Shown piece by piece: positions 1-9,070 of a DNA stretch of 64,000 nucleotides. Position 1 is the stretch's first letter, and each line of letters opens with the position of its first letter. The notes beneath the pieces were generated by a model, which saw only the letters and a program-made list of their open reading frames with translations, did no database searches and had not been told where the DNA came from. Location: the NCBI GenBank assembly GCA_023101885.1, contig JALPQD010000214.1:2976001-3040000 (forward strand), read 5' to 3'. This stretch comes from Typhlomys cinereus. Lineage: Eukaryota; Chordata; Mammalia; Rodentia; Platacanthomyidae. The translations under genes and the position numbers were made by a program.

Positions 1-109
1 GGTGGCCCACATTTCAGCCCTGGTGGCAAAGCAAAGAGGAGGTAGAAGCAATCCAGGATGATTCCCAAAGTCACCCTTGATCCTCCAAAGGGACACACAG
101 TGTCCTCTG

Positions 110-142
<33 letters not shown>

Positions 143-175
143 ACACCACACCACACCACACACACACACTAAATA
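1..175 (+). repeat. B2-like SINE, 3' part, cut by window start
   Basis: This is the body and tail of the lineage-specific B2-like SINE that recurs through the window. It has the recurring landmarks 'ccctggtgg', 'gcaatccaggatgattccc' and 'agtgtcctctgatacac', followed by a CA tail. The tRNA-like head lies outside the window. The tail passes from (CA)n to a few CCACA pentamers (about 139-165) and back to CA. Confidence 0.85.
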
Positions 176-1567
176 ATGCAAAAAGTAAAGAATAAAAATC
201 TAAAAAGATTGAGGACATAGTGGTGTGAGAGGAATGGGTTGAGAAGTTCAGGGAGCGTGGGAAGGAAAATGGGGGGTAAAAGTGATCAAGATATTCTGTC
301 AAAGAAAAAGTTAAAAGTATTATTTTTGTAAGGAAAAAAAAGGTACAGGCCCTGTTCTGAAGACATTCCTGTCAGAGAAGCAGGAGCAGAACTGAAGTTG
401 CAGAGAGGTAAGATGTGGGCTTAGTTAGTCATAGAGAGCTCCGGTACTCCAGAAAAAGTAGGGGATCCCCTTTACCTAGAGAAGTCCGGTGAGGCTTTTT
501 ATAAGACATTCACTCTAGAAGAGAATAGATAGGAGCCGGGTGGGGGAGTGGACAGGGCATCCCAGGCCTGTCCTAGTGCAGTGGACATCTGATGATCCAC
601 CTGGGGACTGAAGCAGTTGGAGCCCCAGGATGGTGGGCTCTCAGCTTGCTGAATTGAAGCTGGATTTGGAAGAGGTACCCAAGCCACACTAAAGAATCTG
701 GGGTTCTGTAAAGGCCTTCTGGCAATTACACTGGAGATGAATTAAACAGAAATAAAACTGAGACTCTAATGCTGAATTTAGAAAGAAATATGTGATCCTC
801 TTGCAAGTCTTGGGCTCCTCTTGCCCTCTTCCTCAGAGCTAGGTTCTGGCACAGAAACCCCGCTGCAAATATTTGTTCCTCTCTTTTACCTCTACTTGCT
901 TGTGTGTCATCGTGGCCAATATTTACATTTTATAAAAGACTGCACATAACAATGTTTAATCATGTACTTTGTTCAGAAGGTATGAAGGATAGTTGATTAT
1001 TTGAGTTTTCCTCTTTTTCTTTGGACCCTTGAAAATGCCGAGATCATTCTTTGTCCTGACTTTCTTTTCTTTTCTTTTCTTTGTTTCCTTCTTTTCATGT
1101 CTTGAGAAATACGAGTCTTTTAAAATAGTTCAAATGATATGACACCCCATTTCTAGTTTCTGGCCAACATACCTGAGACCATTTCTATGGTTGGTGGTGT
1201 TGAGTTTTTAATTGACTATATTCAGATGGATAAGAAGTTCCAGACTGGCGACATGGTTTCTGGAAACCCTCACTGTGGTTTGGAACGCTAGTTTCAGAAA
1301 AGAAAATGGCCCATGAATTGGACAGACCCTCCAGAAAGCCATAAAGTTCCCACTCAGAGCAACACAAGGAGAGCCCAGGACAATGTATTATAATCTCTCT
1401 TCCATCTGACCCCACCATTCTCCCTTGTGCCTTCCTGTTTTTGTTAAGTAGCTGCTTATTGCCACAAGCTTCTTGAAGAATATAGTGCTTTCTCAATTTT
1501 AAAAAGCAACAGTATTAGGAACCTTCTGAGATGTTGGAAATAGTCTATATTATTATTTTTTCTTTTT
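176..1567. other. No gene recognised
   Basis: Unique-looking AT-rich sequence with a short TTTTC pentamer run near 1060-1082. The short open frames here (up to about 100 codons, minus strand) show no motif or family resemblance and no compositional bias towards coding. No promoter or RNA gene was recognised. Confidence 0.6.
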
Positions 1568-1645
1568 GATAGGACTTAGTACTTCCTAGTACCTCCAGCA
1601 CTGGGCTACATCCTCAGCCCCTGCAAAGCTTTTTTTTTTTTTTTT
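1568..1645 (-). repeat. ID-like SINE relic
   Basis: On the minus strand this reads as a short tRNA-Ala-derived ID-type element preceded in the plus sense by a T tract (1630-1648). The segment 'gcactgggctacatcctcagcccc' is the reverse complement of the usual ID head. It is diverged and abuts the SINE that follows. Confidence 0.5.
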
Positions 1646-1648
1646 TTT

Positions 1649-1825
1649 GCCTCTGTGTGTGTGTGTGTGTGTGTGTGTATGTATCAGAGGGCACTGTGTG
1701 TCCCTGTGGAGGACCAAGGATGACTTCGGGAATCATCTTAGATTGCATCTACCTCCCTTTGCTTTACTCTGGGATTATCCCAAGCTCTGCCCACTAGGGC
1801 CAGGAGTGAAGACTGAGGCTATTTT
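1649..1825 (-). repeat. B2-like SINE, 3' portion, split by L1
   Basis: Antisense copy of the B2-like SINE: the TG tail (1653-1680) comes first, then the reverse complement of the body. The element stops mid-body at about 1825, where the L1 poly(T) begins. The missing head is found at 8139-8233, on the far side of the L1. The two parts join in register with other copies, so this is one SINE interrupted by a later L1 insertion. Confidence 0.85.
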
Positions 1826-1850
1826 CTTTTTTTTTCTTTTTTTTTTATTA

Positions 1851-2812
1851 AAAATTTAATTATACATTTTAAAATTTTTTACCAGTTCCCTCCCTCCCTC
1901 CTGCTCCCCCTCCCCTTCCCCCAGTGCCTCCCCCCCAATTCCCAGAGAGTCCTTTATTGTGTACGCCTAACTCTCCATTGGGTCCTCCTCTCCGATGACA
2001 TATAAGGACCCAGTGGCATTTCCATAAGCCCTTTCTCTTGTTCCCCTTAAGCATAAGATCACTACTATGGCTGTCAATCCCTTGCCTCCAGGGGTCTCGG
2101 TGCCCTTAACAGATGCTAGACTTTATGAGGGCAACAGTGCGCTGGACATTGCGCAGGGCATGCAAAGTCCCATTACGATTGCTTTGGCCCCAACTATTGT
2201 TGAGAATCTTGCAAATCGTTGCTCCTCCCATCCTTTTGCTCTTACAATCTTACCGCCCCCTCTTCCGCAAATGTCCCTGAGCTCCAGGATGGGGAGAGAT
2301 TAGGCTGTCCTAGTTCTATGTGATTGATATAGAGTCTCTGAAGTTCTGGATTGTGGTTTGTTGATTTTCTTTTGCAGTTTTGCTGCTCCTGCAATTCCCT
2401 TCACTCCATTCTGCTGGGCACTGTATGTCACCCCCTGGCCAGAGACAAAAAGCTGTTAAACTGGAGTCTTGTTGTAATAGCACATTCAAGGGTAGATGTA
2501 ATAAGAGTAGGAAACCTCACTGAGGGAGGGGTCCATCACCCATTTGCAAAATGATTACTTTTTATCTGCTAGACTATATGCCCTCCCCTTCTGGTGAGAT
2601 CAGGAAAGAACGTCTGTGAACTTAACCAGGTTTCTCATTACTTACTTGCAGACCTTGATGGAGGCCTATTTTCTCTGCTGTAACATGGTCTCCTCTCTCC
2701 TTGTTTCTGGTGTGGCCCTCCTAACCCATCTCTCTTGTTCATAATCCTTGCAATTACTGTGTTTCATAGGTTTACTTTTGAGTGTCTCAATGTGGGCTGG
2801 GTGAGTTTGGTA
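1851..2812 (-). other. L1 3'UTR with G-rich polypurine tract
   Basis: Sequence between the ORF2 stop and the poly(A) of the full-length L1. Read on the minus strand it includes a conserved block (about 1960-2300) that is also found in the truncated L1s at 51 kb and 53 kb, then a G-rich run (plus-strand C/T block, about 1885-1945) just before the poly(A). Such runs of G can form quadruplexes and are a known feature of mammalian L1 3'UTRs. Confidence 0.85.
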
Positions 2813-5683
2813 CTAGGAGCCACCTATTAGGGAGTACATACGGCACTTAATTTTCTGGGTTTGGGATACTTCACTTAATATAATTCTTTCTAATGACATC
2901 CATTTCCCAGCAAATTCCAGTAATTCATCATTTTTGATGGCTGAGTAGTACTCCATTGTATAGATGTACCACTGTTTCCTTATCCACTCGTCAACTGTTG
3001 GACATTTAGGTTGATTCCATGACTTTGCTATTGTAAACAGTGCTGCTATGAACATGGTCGAGCTTGTGCTCTCGAGGCGAACCTCTGCTGCATGGGGGGT
3101 TATTCCCAAAAGTGGGATAGCAGGGTCATATGGCATTTCAATCTTTAATTTCTTTAAGAATCTCCAGATGGCTCGCCAGAGTGGCTGTATGAGCCTGCAT
3201 TCCCACCAACAATGTAGGAGAGTTCCCCTCTCTCCACATCCTCTCCAGCATTTGTCGTTGTTTGTATTGTGGATTTTTGCCATCCTGACCGGGGTGAGAT
3301 GATATCTCAGGGAAGTTTTGATTTGCATTTCCCTGATGGCGAAGGAAGTGGAGCATTTTTTAAGATAATTGTTAGACATTTTAATTTCATCCCTGGTAAA
3401 GTTTCTTTGAAGTTCCAGGGCCCATTTTTTAATTGGGCCAGTGTTTTCCTTGGAGTTTAATTTTCTAAGTTCTTTGTGCACTCTGGACAGTAGAGCTCTG
3501 TCAGATATGTGGTTAGTGAAGATTTTCTCCCATTCTGTGGGTTGCCTTTGAGCTCGTGTGACAATCTCTTTATCTGAACAGAAGCTCTTTAATTTCACAA
3601 GATCCCAACTGTTGAGAGTTGGTAGCAGTGATTGTGCCATTGGATGTCTGTTTAGGAAGTGTTGGCCTAGCCCAATCAGCTCGAGGGAGTTCCCTATCCT
3701 TTCAACTATGGTTTTTAAAGTCTCTGGCCTGATATCAAGGTCCTTGATCCATTTGGAATTAAGTCTTGTACATGGTGACAAGTACGGGTCCAGCTTTAAT
3801 CTTCTGCATGTGGAGATCCAGTTTTGCCAGCACCATTTGTTGAAGATGCTGTTCTTTTTCCATTGCATTCTTTGGGCCCCTTTGTCAAAGACCAAATGGC
3901 TGTAACTTTGTGGGCTTATATCTGGGTCTTCAATCCTTATCCATTGATCTGTGTGTCTATTTTGGAGCCAGTACCAGGCTGTCTTTATAACTATGGATTT
4001 GTAGTATAGACTTAGGTTTGGTATGGTAATACCTCCAGCTGTGTTTTTGTTACTCAGGATTGTTTTTGCTATCCTGGGTCTTTTGTGTCTCCATATGAAC
4101 TTTGAGATTATTTGGTCAACTTCTTTGAAGAATTGCTTTGGGATTTTGATTGGTATAGCATTGAATCTGTATATTGCCTTTGGTAGGATGGTCATTTTTA
4201 CAATGTTGATTCTGCCAATCCAGGAACAAGGGAGGTCTTTCCACCTTCTGGTGTCTTCTGCAATTTCTTTCTTTAGGGTTTTAAAGTTTTCATTGTAAAG
4301 GTCTTTTACCTCCTTAGTTAGGTTTATACCAAGGTATTTCATTTTTTTAGGGGCTATAGTAAATGGTATTGTTTCTCTCAAGGCTTTTTCACTTCTTTCA
4401 TTCTGGGCATATAGGAAGGCCTCTGATTTTTGCACATTTATTTTGTATCCTGCCACCCTGCTGAACTTCTCAATTAGTTCCAGGAGCTTCCTGGTGGAGT
4501 TTTTGGGATCACTCAGGTATAAGATCATGTCATCTGCAAATAGGGATAGCTTGACTTCTTCCTTGCCGATTTGAATCCCTCTTATGTCCCTTTCTTGTCT
4601 TATGGCTTCAGCTAAGACTTCAAGTACAATATTGAATAGAAGTGGTGAGAGTGGATAGCCTTGTCTAGTTCCTGATCGAAGTGGGAATGCTTCCAATTGT
4701 TCCCCATTGAGCATAATCCTTGCTGTGGGCTTGTTGTATACAGCTTTTATTATATTGATAAAGGTTCCTTCCATTCCTACTGTCTCTAGCGTTTTGATCA
4801 TAAAAGGCTGTTGGATCTTGTCAAAAGCTTTTTCTGCATCTATCGAGAGTATCATGTGGTCTTGGACTTTGGACTGGTTTACATGATGAATTACATTTAT
4901 TGATTTGCGTATGTTGAACCAACCTTGTGTGCCGGGGATGAAGCCTACTTGGTCCCCATGAATGATCTTTTTAATATGTTTTTGAATCCGATTTGCTAAG
5001 ACTTTGTTGAGAATCTTTGCGTCTGTGTTCATCAGGGAGATCGGCCTATAGTTTTCTTTTTTAAGTGAATCTTTATTAGGTTTTGGGATTAAAACGATAT
5101 TAGCTTCATAGAAGGAATTTGGTAGTGTTCCTTCCTTTGCTATTTGATGGAACAGTTTAAGGAGTATTGGTGTTATTAACTCCTTAAATGTCTGGTAGAA
5201 CTCTGTGCTGAATCCATCTGGTCCAGGACATTTTTTGGTGGGAAGATTCGAGATTACTTCCTCAATTTCCTTATATGTTATAGGACTATTTAAATAATTC
5301 ACAACTTCCTGATTCAATTTAGGTAAGTTGTGTTTACTTAGAAATTCATCCATCTCTTTTGTGTTGTCAAACTTCACAGAGTATAAGTTTTTGAAATATG
5401 ATGTTATAATTCTCTGGATTTCTTGGGTATCAGTAGTGATAACTCCATGTTCATTTCTAATTTTGTTAATTTGGGTTTTCTCTCTCTTGCTTTTGGTTAG
5501 TTTAGCTAGGGGTGTATCAATCTTGTTGATTTTTTCAAAGAACCAGCTTTTTGATTGGTTGATTTTTTCTATCGTTTTCTTAGTCTCGATTTCAGATATT
5601 TCTCCCCTTATTTTGCTAATCTCTTCTCTTCTACTGCTTTTGGGATCAGATTGCTCTAGTTTCTCTAAAGCTTTAAGCTGCAT
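2813..5683 (-). pseudogene. L1 ORF2p, reverse transcriptase and C-terminal part (frameshifted from endonuclease)
   Basis: An open frame of 956 codons covering ORF2 downstream of the endonuclease. ORF2p nicks the target DNA and reverse-transcribes the L1 RNA from the nick. Visible features are the RT fingers/palm with the catalytic motif FADD (residues about 382-385, bases 4540-4529) and the C-terminal zinc-knuckle-like pattern C-x3-C-x7-H-x4-C in '[18 protein letters not shown]' near 3200-3260. It ends at the usual rodent position. The ATG at 5683 is not a natural start: upstream, the endonuclease frame runs out at 5673 and the two frames differ by one position, so ORF2 is split by a small indel near 5670-5685. 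Apart from this shift the frame is uninterrupted, so decay is slight. Confidence 0.93.
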
Positions 5684-6632
5684 TGTTGTTTATTTCTGAT
5701 GTTTCCATTTTTTTGACGTGGGCATTAAGAGCTATGAACTTACCTCTTAGAACAGCTTTCATTGTGTCCCAGAGATTTTGGTAAGTTGTATTTTCGTTAT
5801 CATTCACTTTTAGGAAATCTTGAATTTCCTTTTTAATTTCTTCCTGAATCCAGTTCTCATTCAGCATCATAGTGTTAAGTTTCCAGGAGTTAGTGTATTT
5901 TCTCTTGTTTGATGTGTTGTGGATGTCCAGCTTTAGGCCGTGGTGTTCTGATAGGGCACCGGTTAGAATTTCAACTTTCTTGTAAATGTGTAGATTCATT
6001 TTGTGGCCCAGTATGTGATCTATTTTGGAGAAAGTTCCGTGTGCTGCTGAGAAAAATGTGTATTCTTTGGTGCGTGGGTGAAAAGTTCGATAGAGATCTG
6101 TGAGGTCCATTTCTTTCAGGGTTTGATTAAGTTCCAAAGTGTCTCTGTTAAGCTTTTGACCTGTTGATCTATCCCATGTAGAGAGGGCGGTGTTGAAGTC
6201 CCCAAGAATTATCGTTTGGGGATTGATTTCATGCTTTAGACGCTGTAGGGTTTTCTTAATGAATGTGGAGGGGCCCGTATTGGGTGCATATATGTTCAGT
6301 ATTGTGAAATCTTCCTGGTGAATTGTACCTGTGACTAAAATGTAGTATCCATCCGTGTCTCTTATAATTTTTTTTGGTTTGAAATCCACTTTGTCTGATA
6401 GCATAATGGCTACCCCTGCCTGTTTTCTGCTTCCATTTGCTTGTAGAATTGTTGACCAGCCTTTTATTTTTAGAGCGTGCCTATCTTTTGTGGTGAGATG
6501 GGTTTCCTGCAGGCAACAGATTGATGGATTGTGATTTTTAATCCAAGTTTGTAATCTGTGTCTCTTGATCGGTGAATTAAGTCCATTAACATTTAGTGTT
6601 ATAATGGAGAAACTATTGTTAATTCCAGACAT
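5673..6632 (-). pseudogene. L1 ORF2p, endonuclease domain
   Basis: An open frame of 319 codons, the N-terminal part of ORF2, with an apurinic-endonuclease-like fold. It makes the nick that primes target-primed reverse transcription. Counting from the ATG at 6632, the residues expected from human L1 endonuclease are in place: Asn14, Glu43 (in LQETHL), Tyr115, Asp145 and Asn147 (in GDFN), Asp205 and His230. Position 229, normally the Asp of the SDH motif, reads Glu (SEH, bases 5951-5943). The frame ends at 5673, where an indel separates it from the reverse transcriptase frame. ORF2 starts 50 nt after the ORF1 stop, the usual bicistronic L1 arrangement. Confidence 0.93.
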
Positions 6633-6682
6633 TTATTATGTTTAGTAGCTTTTATAAGTATATTGCTTCGCTTTTAATGGTG

Positions 6683-7753
6683 TTATATTTGCCTTCTGTT
6701 CTCCTGGATATGCCTGTTTTTTTCTTCACGCTTGAGTATCATTTCTAGCAGTTTTTGAAGGCCTGGTTTGGTGGCCATGTATCCCTTAAAGTTGTCTTTG
6801 TGCTGGAAAATTTTTCTTTCTCCCTCGATCATGACTGATAGTTTTGCAGGGTAAATCAGCCTGGGTTGACATTTTTGCTCATTCAATACTTGAAGTATGT
6901 CTCTCCAAGCTCTTCTTGCTTTTACTGTTTCGACTGAGAAGTCATTTGTTATTTTAATAGGTTTGCCTTTAAAAGTGACTTGTTTTTTCTCCCTTGAAGC
7001 TCTCAGCACCAGTTCTTTATCTTGAATGTGGAGTGTTTTAACTATTATTTGCCGCGGTGTGCTTCTATTTTGGTCCTATCTGTTTGGGGTGCGGAATGCC
7101 TCTTGTATATGAATGGGCCTCTTTTTTTTTAGATGAGGAAAGTTTTCCTTGATGATCGTTTGAAAAATTTCCTCAGGGGTGGTATTTTGAGATTCTTGCT
7201 CCAGTATTCCATGAATACGCATGTTAGGCTTCTTCAGGGTGTCCCATATCTCTTGGATATTTCTCTCAAGTATCTTTTTGGCTTTAACAACCTCTTCCAT
7301 TGAGCTGGTTAGTACTCCCACTTTATCTTCAAGGTCTGAAATTCTGTTTTCTGCTTCATTAGTTCTGTTGATAAGACTCTCTGTGGCGTTCTGGGTTGAA
7401 GATAACTTGTCTTTTAGCTCAGTTTTAAACTCTGCTTGAGTTTGTTTTAACTGCTCTATGCCACTTTTTGTTTCTTGCACTGTTTTTCTCAACTCCTCCA
7501 GATGTCTGTTGTGTTCCTCTTCAAAGCGATTGATTCGATTATGTAATTCCTCCCGGATTTCCTCTTTCATAGTATTGAACATGGTAATGATCATATTTTG
7601 AATGTCGTTATCCTGGGTCAGGCTTTCTTGGCCTTTTTCCGCGGGTTTGTTCTTGTTGGAATCTAACATTATGGGATTAATTTCTTCAGTGGGAAATTTG
7701 TTTACTTGAGTGTTGCTTCTCATGGATTTGCACTTTGACTTTGGCATTGTCAT
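6683..7753 (-). pseudogene. L1 ORF1p with one premature stop
   Basis: ORF1p is the trimeric RNA-binding chaperone of L1. The frame from the ATG at 7753 spans 356 sense-length codons to a stop at 6683 but has an in-frame TAG at 7078-7076 (codon 226). Residues about 50-155 form a heptad-rich coiled coil (for example NRTNEAENRISDLED). The RRM follows, and the C-terminal domain after the stop keeps family hallmarks such as VTFKGKPI, an ARRAW motif and YPAKLS. Frame continuity on both sides of the TAG shows that a single substitution (a CAG codon is the likely ancestor) broke the gene; no other lesion is visible. Confidence 0.92.
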
Positions 7754-8138
7754 TTTAACTCTTAAGATCTCTCAATTTCACTAAACTGAATTATTTGGCC
7801 TGGGGTACTGGTGGGCGGGGCCCGAATGGGGACTCACCTAGGGCGTGGGGTGAGGCCCGGGTGGACCGCGCGCGTGTCCCGACCCGCGGAGCGGGGTGGG
7901 GTGAAAAGGGACGATGGGTGCGTCGGCGTGGAGCTATTTAACCCGAGGGCAGCTGGGGCGGGGCCCGGGCGCAGGGGGAGGTCCTCCTCGTCCCTCGGCC
8001 CCCGCGCGGCTCCGGCTGGATGGCGGGAGTCGGAGCCGGGTCCCTGTGGGCTGACCTGGGGTCCTAGAGCGCGCGGTGAGAGCCCGGCTGGATATCGCGT
8101 ACGCGTCCCGACCGGCGGAGCGGGGGGTGGGGCGAAAG
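7754..8138 (-). promoter_or_regulatory. L1 5'UTR / internal promoter with partial monomer duplication
   Basis: The only strongly GC- and CpG-rich block in the window. The segment 7849-7916 recurs at 8075-8138 with modest divergence (shared landmarks are ggtgag, a gcccgg block, cgtcccgac and gcggagcgggg), giving a period of about 226-229 bp. This suggests a tandem monomer promoter, as in mouse L1, with a second monomer truncated at the 5' end. A TATTTAA string lies near 7935. It should act as an RNA polymerase II promoter directed to the minus strand; activity is not shown by the sequence. Confidence 0.75.
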
Positions 8139-8233
8139 GGGACCTATTTTCACCTGGTGTTTTTACATGGGACTTGGAATCCGAACTTAGGACCTTCTGC
8201 TTGGGAGGCAGATTCTTATCCTTTGAGCCATCT
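8139..8233 (-). repeat. B2-like SINE, 5' head, split by L1
   Basis: The remaining part of the SINE at 1649-1825. It contains the reverse complement of the tRNA-like head, with the B-box-like 'gaacttaggacc' region and the A-box-like 'cctttgagccatctctccagcc'. It follows the L1 5' end directly and resumes at the body position where the other half stopped. Confidence 0.85.
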
Positions 8234-8639
8234 CTCCAGCCACCCCTCCAAATTTTAATCAGTGTGATTATGTGGTTGTACATACATACATACATTTTTA
8301 AAAAGCGAATTAAGGGAACATGAAAAATTGGAATCTCTGGATCTTATTGCAATGATCAATTTTTAACATAAATTCGTTCAGACTGGGGAGTAGATAAGTG
8401 ACCTGTCTAGAGATTCTGAGAGGCAAATTCACTGCTTGTAACACAGAGACTACAGGATTGCTTGATAAGAAAGAACTGCAAAATTCTTCCTAGAGAGAAG
8501 CTGTAATGAAGGAATGATTTTGGCGGACTGTACTGAGTTTGTGCTTGCATTTGTATGTAGGCATTTTGAAGCCTAGAATTTAGGAGTAAATAATAATAGT
8601 AAGGACAAGGCATAGATCTAGAATTATTAACAACAACGA

Positions 8640-8775
8640 CCCTGGCTGAAAGTGATGGTGTATATCTGTAATTCTAACACTCAAGAAGCTCCAAGAAAAC
8701 TGAGAACTGGAGACCAGTCTCTGTATTGCGTTCCAACCAGCCTGGGACCCCAGTCTCAAAAAATAACATAGTAGT
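8640..8775 (+). repeat. B1-like (7SL-derived) SINE relic
   Basis: A diverged B1-type order of landmarks: 'gatggtgtatatctgtaattctaacac', a central 'ggagaccagt' block, then 'aaccagcctgggaccccagtctcaaaaa'. No clear duplication flanks it, consistent with age. Confidence 0.6.
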
Positions 8776-8849
8776 AATTATTTGATCTGAAGCAATACTG
8801 CCATCTATTGGTAGAAATGGAGAACTTTATTTCAATTTTTGCTGGGGGT

Positions 8850-9070
8850 TTGTTTTGTGTTGTTTTGAAACAAGGTCTCCTTATGTGACTAGATTGGATT
8901 TAAGCTTCTGTGCCAGACAGCATGTTGGCACATATGCATGAGCACTTAGGAAATTAAGGCAGTAGGATAAGAGTTCCAGGTCATCCGCAGCCACGTACCA
9001 AGTTCAAAGCCAGCTTCCCCTACATGACTACCCTGTCTCAATAAAATAAAAAATTAAAAAAAAAAAAAAC
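8850..9070. repeat. B1-like fragments (antisense then sense)
   Basis: The segment 8850-8925 resembles the reverse complement of a B1 element (ttttgaaacaaggtctcc). The segment 8925-9070 resembles a sense B1-type element ending in 'ccctgtctcaataaaataaaaaa' plus an A tract. Both are diverged, so boundaries are approximate. Confidence 0.5.

Larger units (their letters stand above)
1826..8138 (-). mobile_element. Full-length L1 (LINE-1) retrotransposon, antisense
   Basis: A complete LINE-1 of about 6.3 kb. Reading the minus strand it has a GC-rich 5'UTR (8138-7754), ORF1 (7753-6683), a 50-nt spacer, ORF2 (6632-2813), a 3'UTR with a G-rich tract, and a poly(A) that appears as a T tract at about 1826-1850. 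It sits inside an older antisense SINE. The short string CTATTTTC is present on both sides (about 1818-1825 and 8143-8150) and is the probable target-site duplication. Coding damage seen is one premature stop in ORF1, one frameshift in ORF2 and one changed endonuclease active-site residue. It is therefore recent on an evolutionary scale but almost certainly unable to move by itself. Confidence 0.95.

Noticed and set aside
3048..5699. Several plus-strand frames of 60-123 codons
   Set aside because: All are antisense shadows of L1 ORF2.
7811..8323. 170-codon frame and CpG island resembling a host gene promoter and first exon
   Set aside because: The GC-rich block is the L1 5'UTR, fixed by ORF1 and ORF2 downstream and the SINE at its outer edge.
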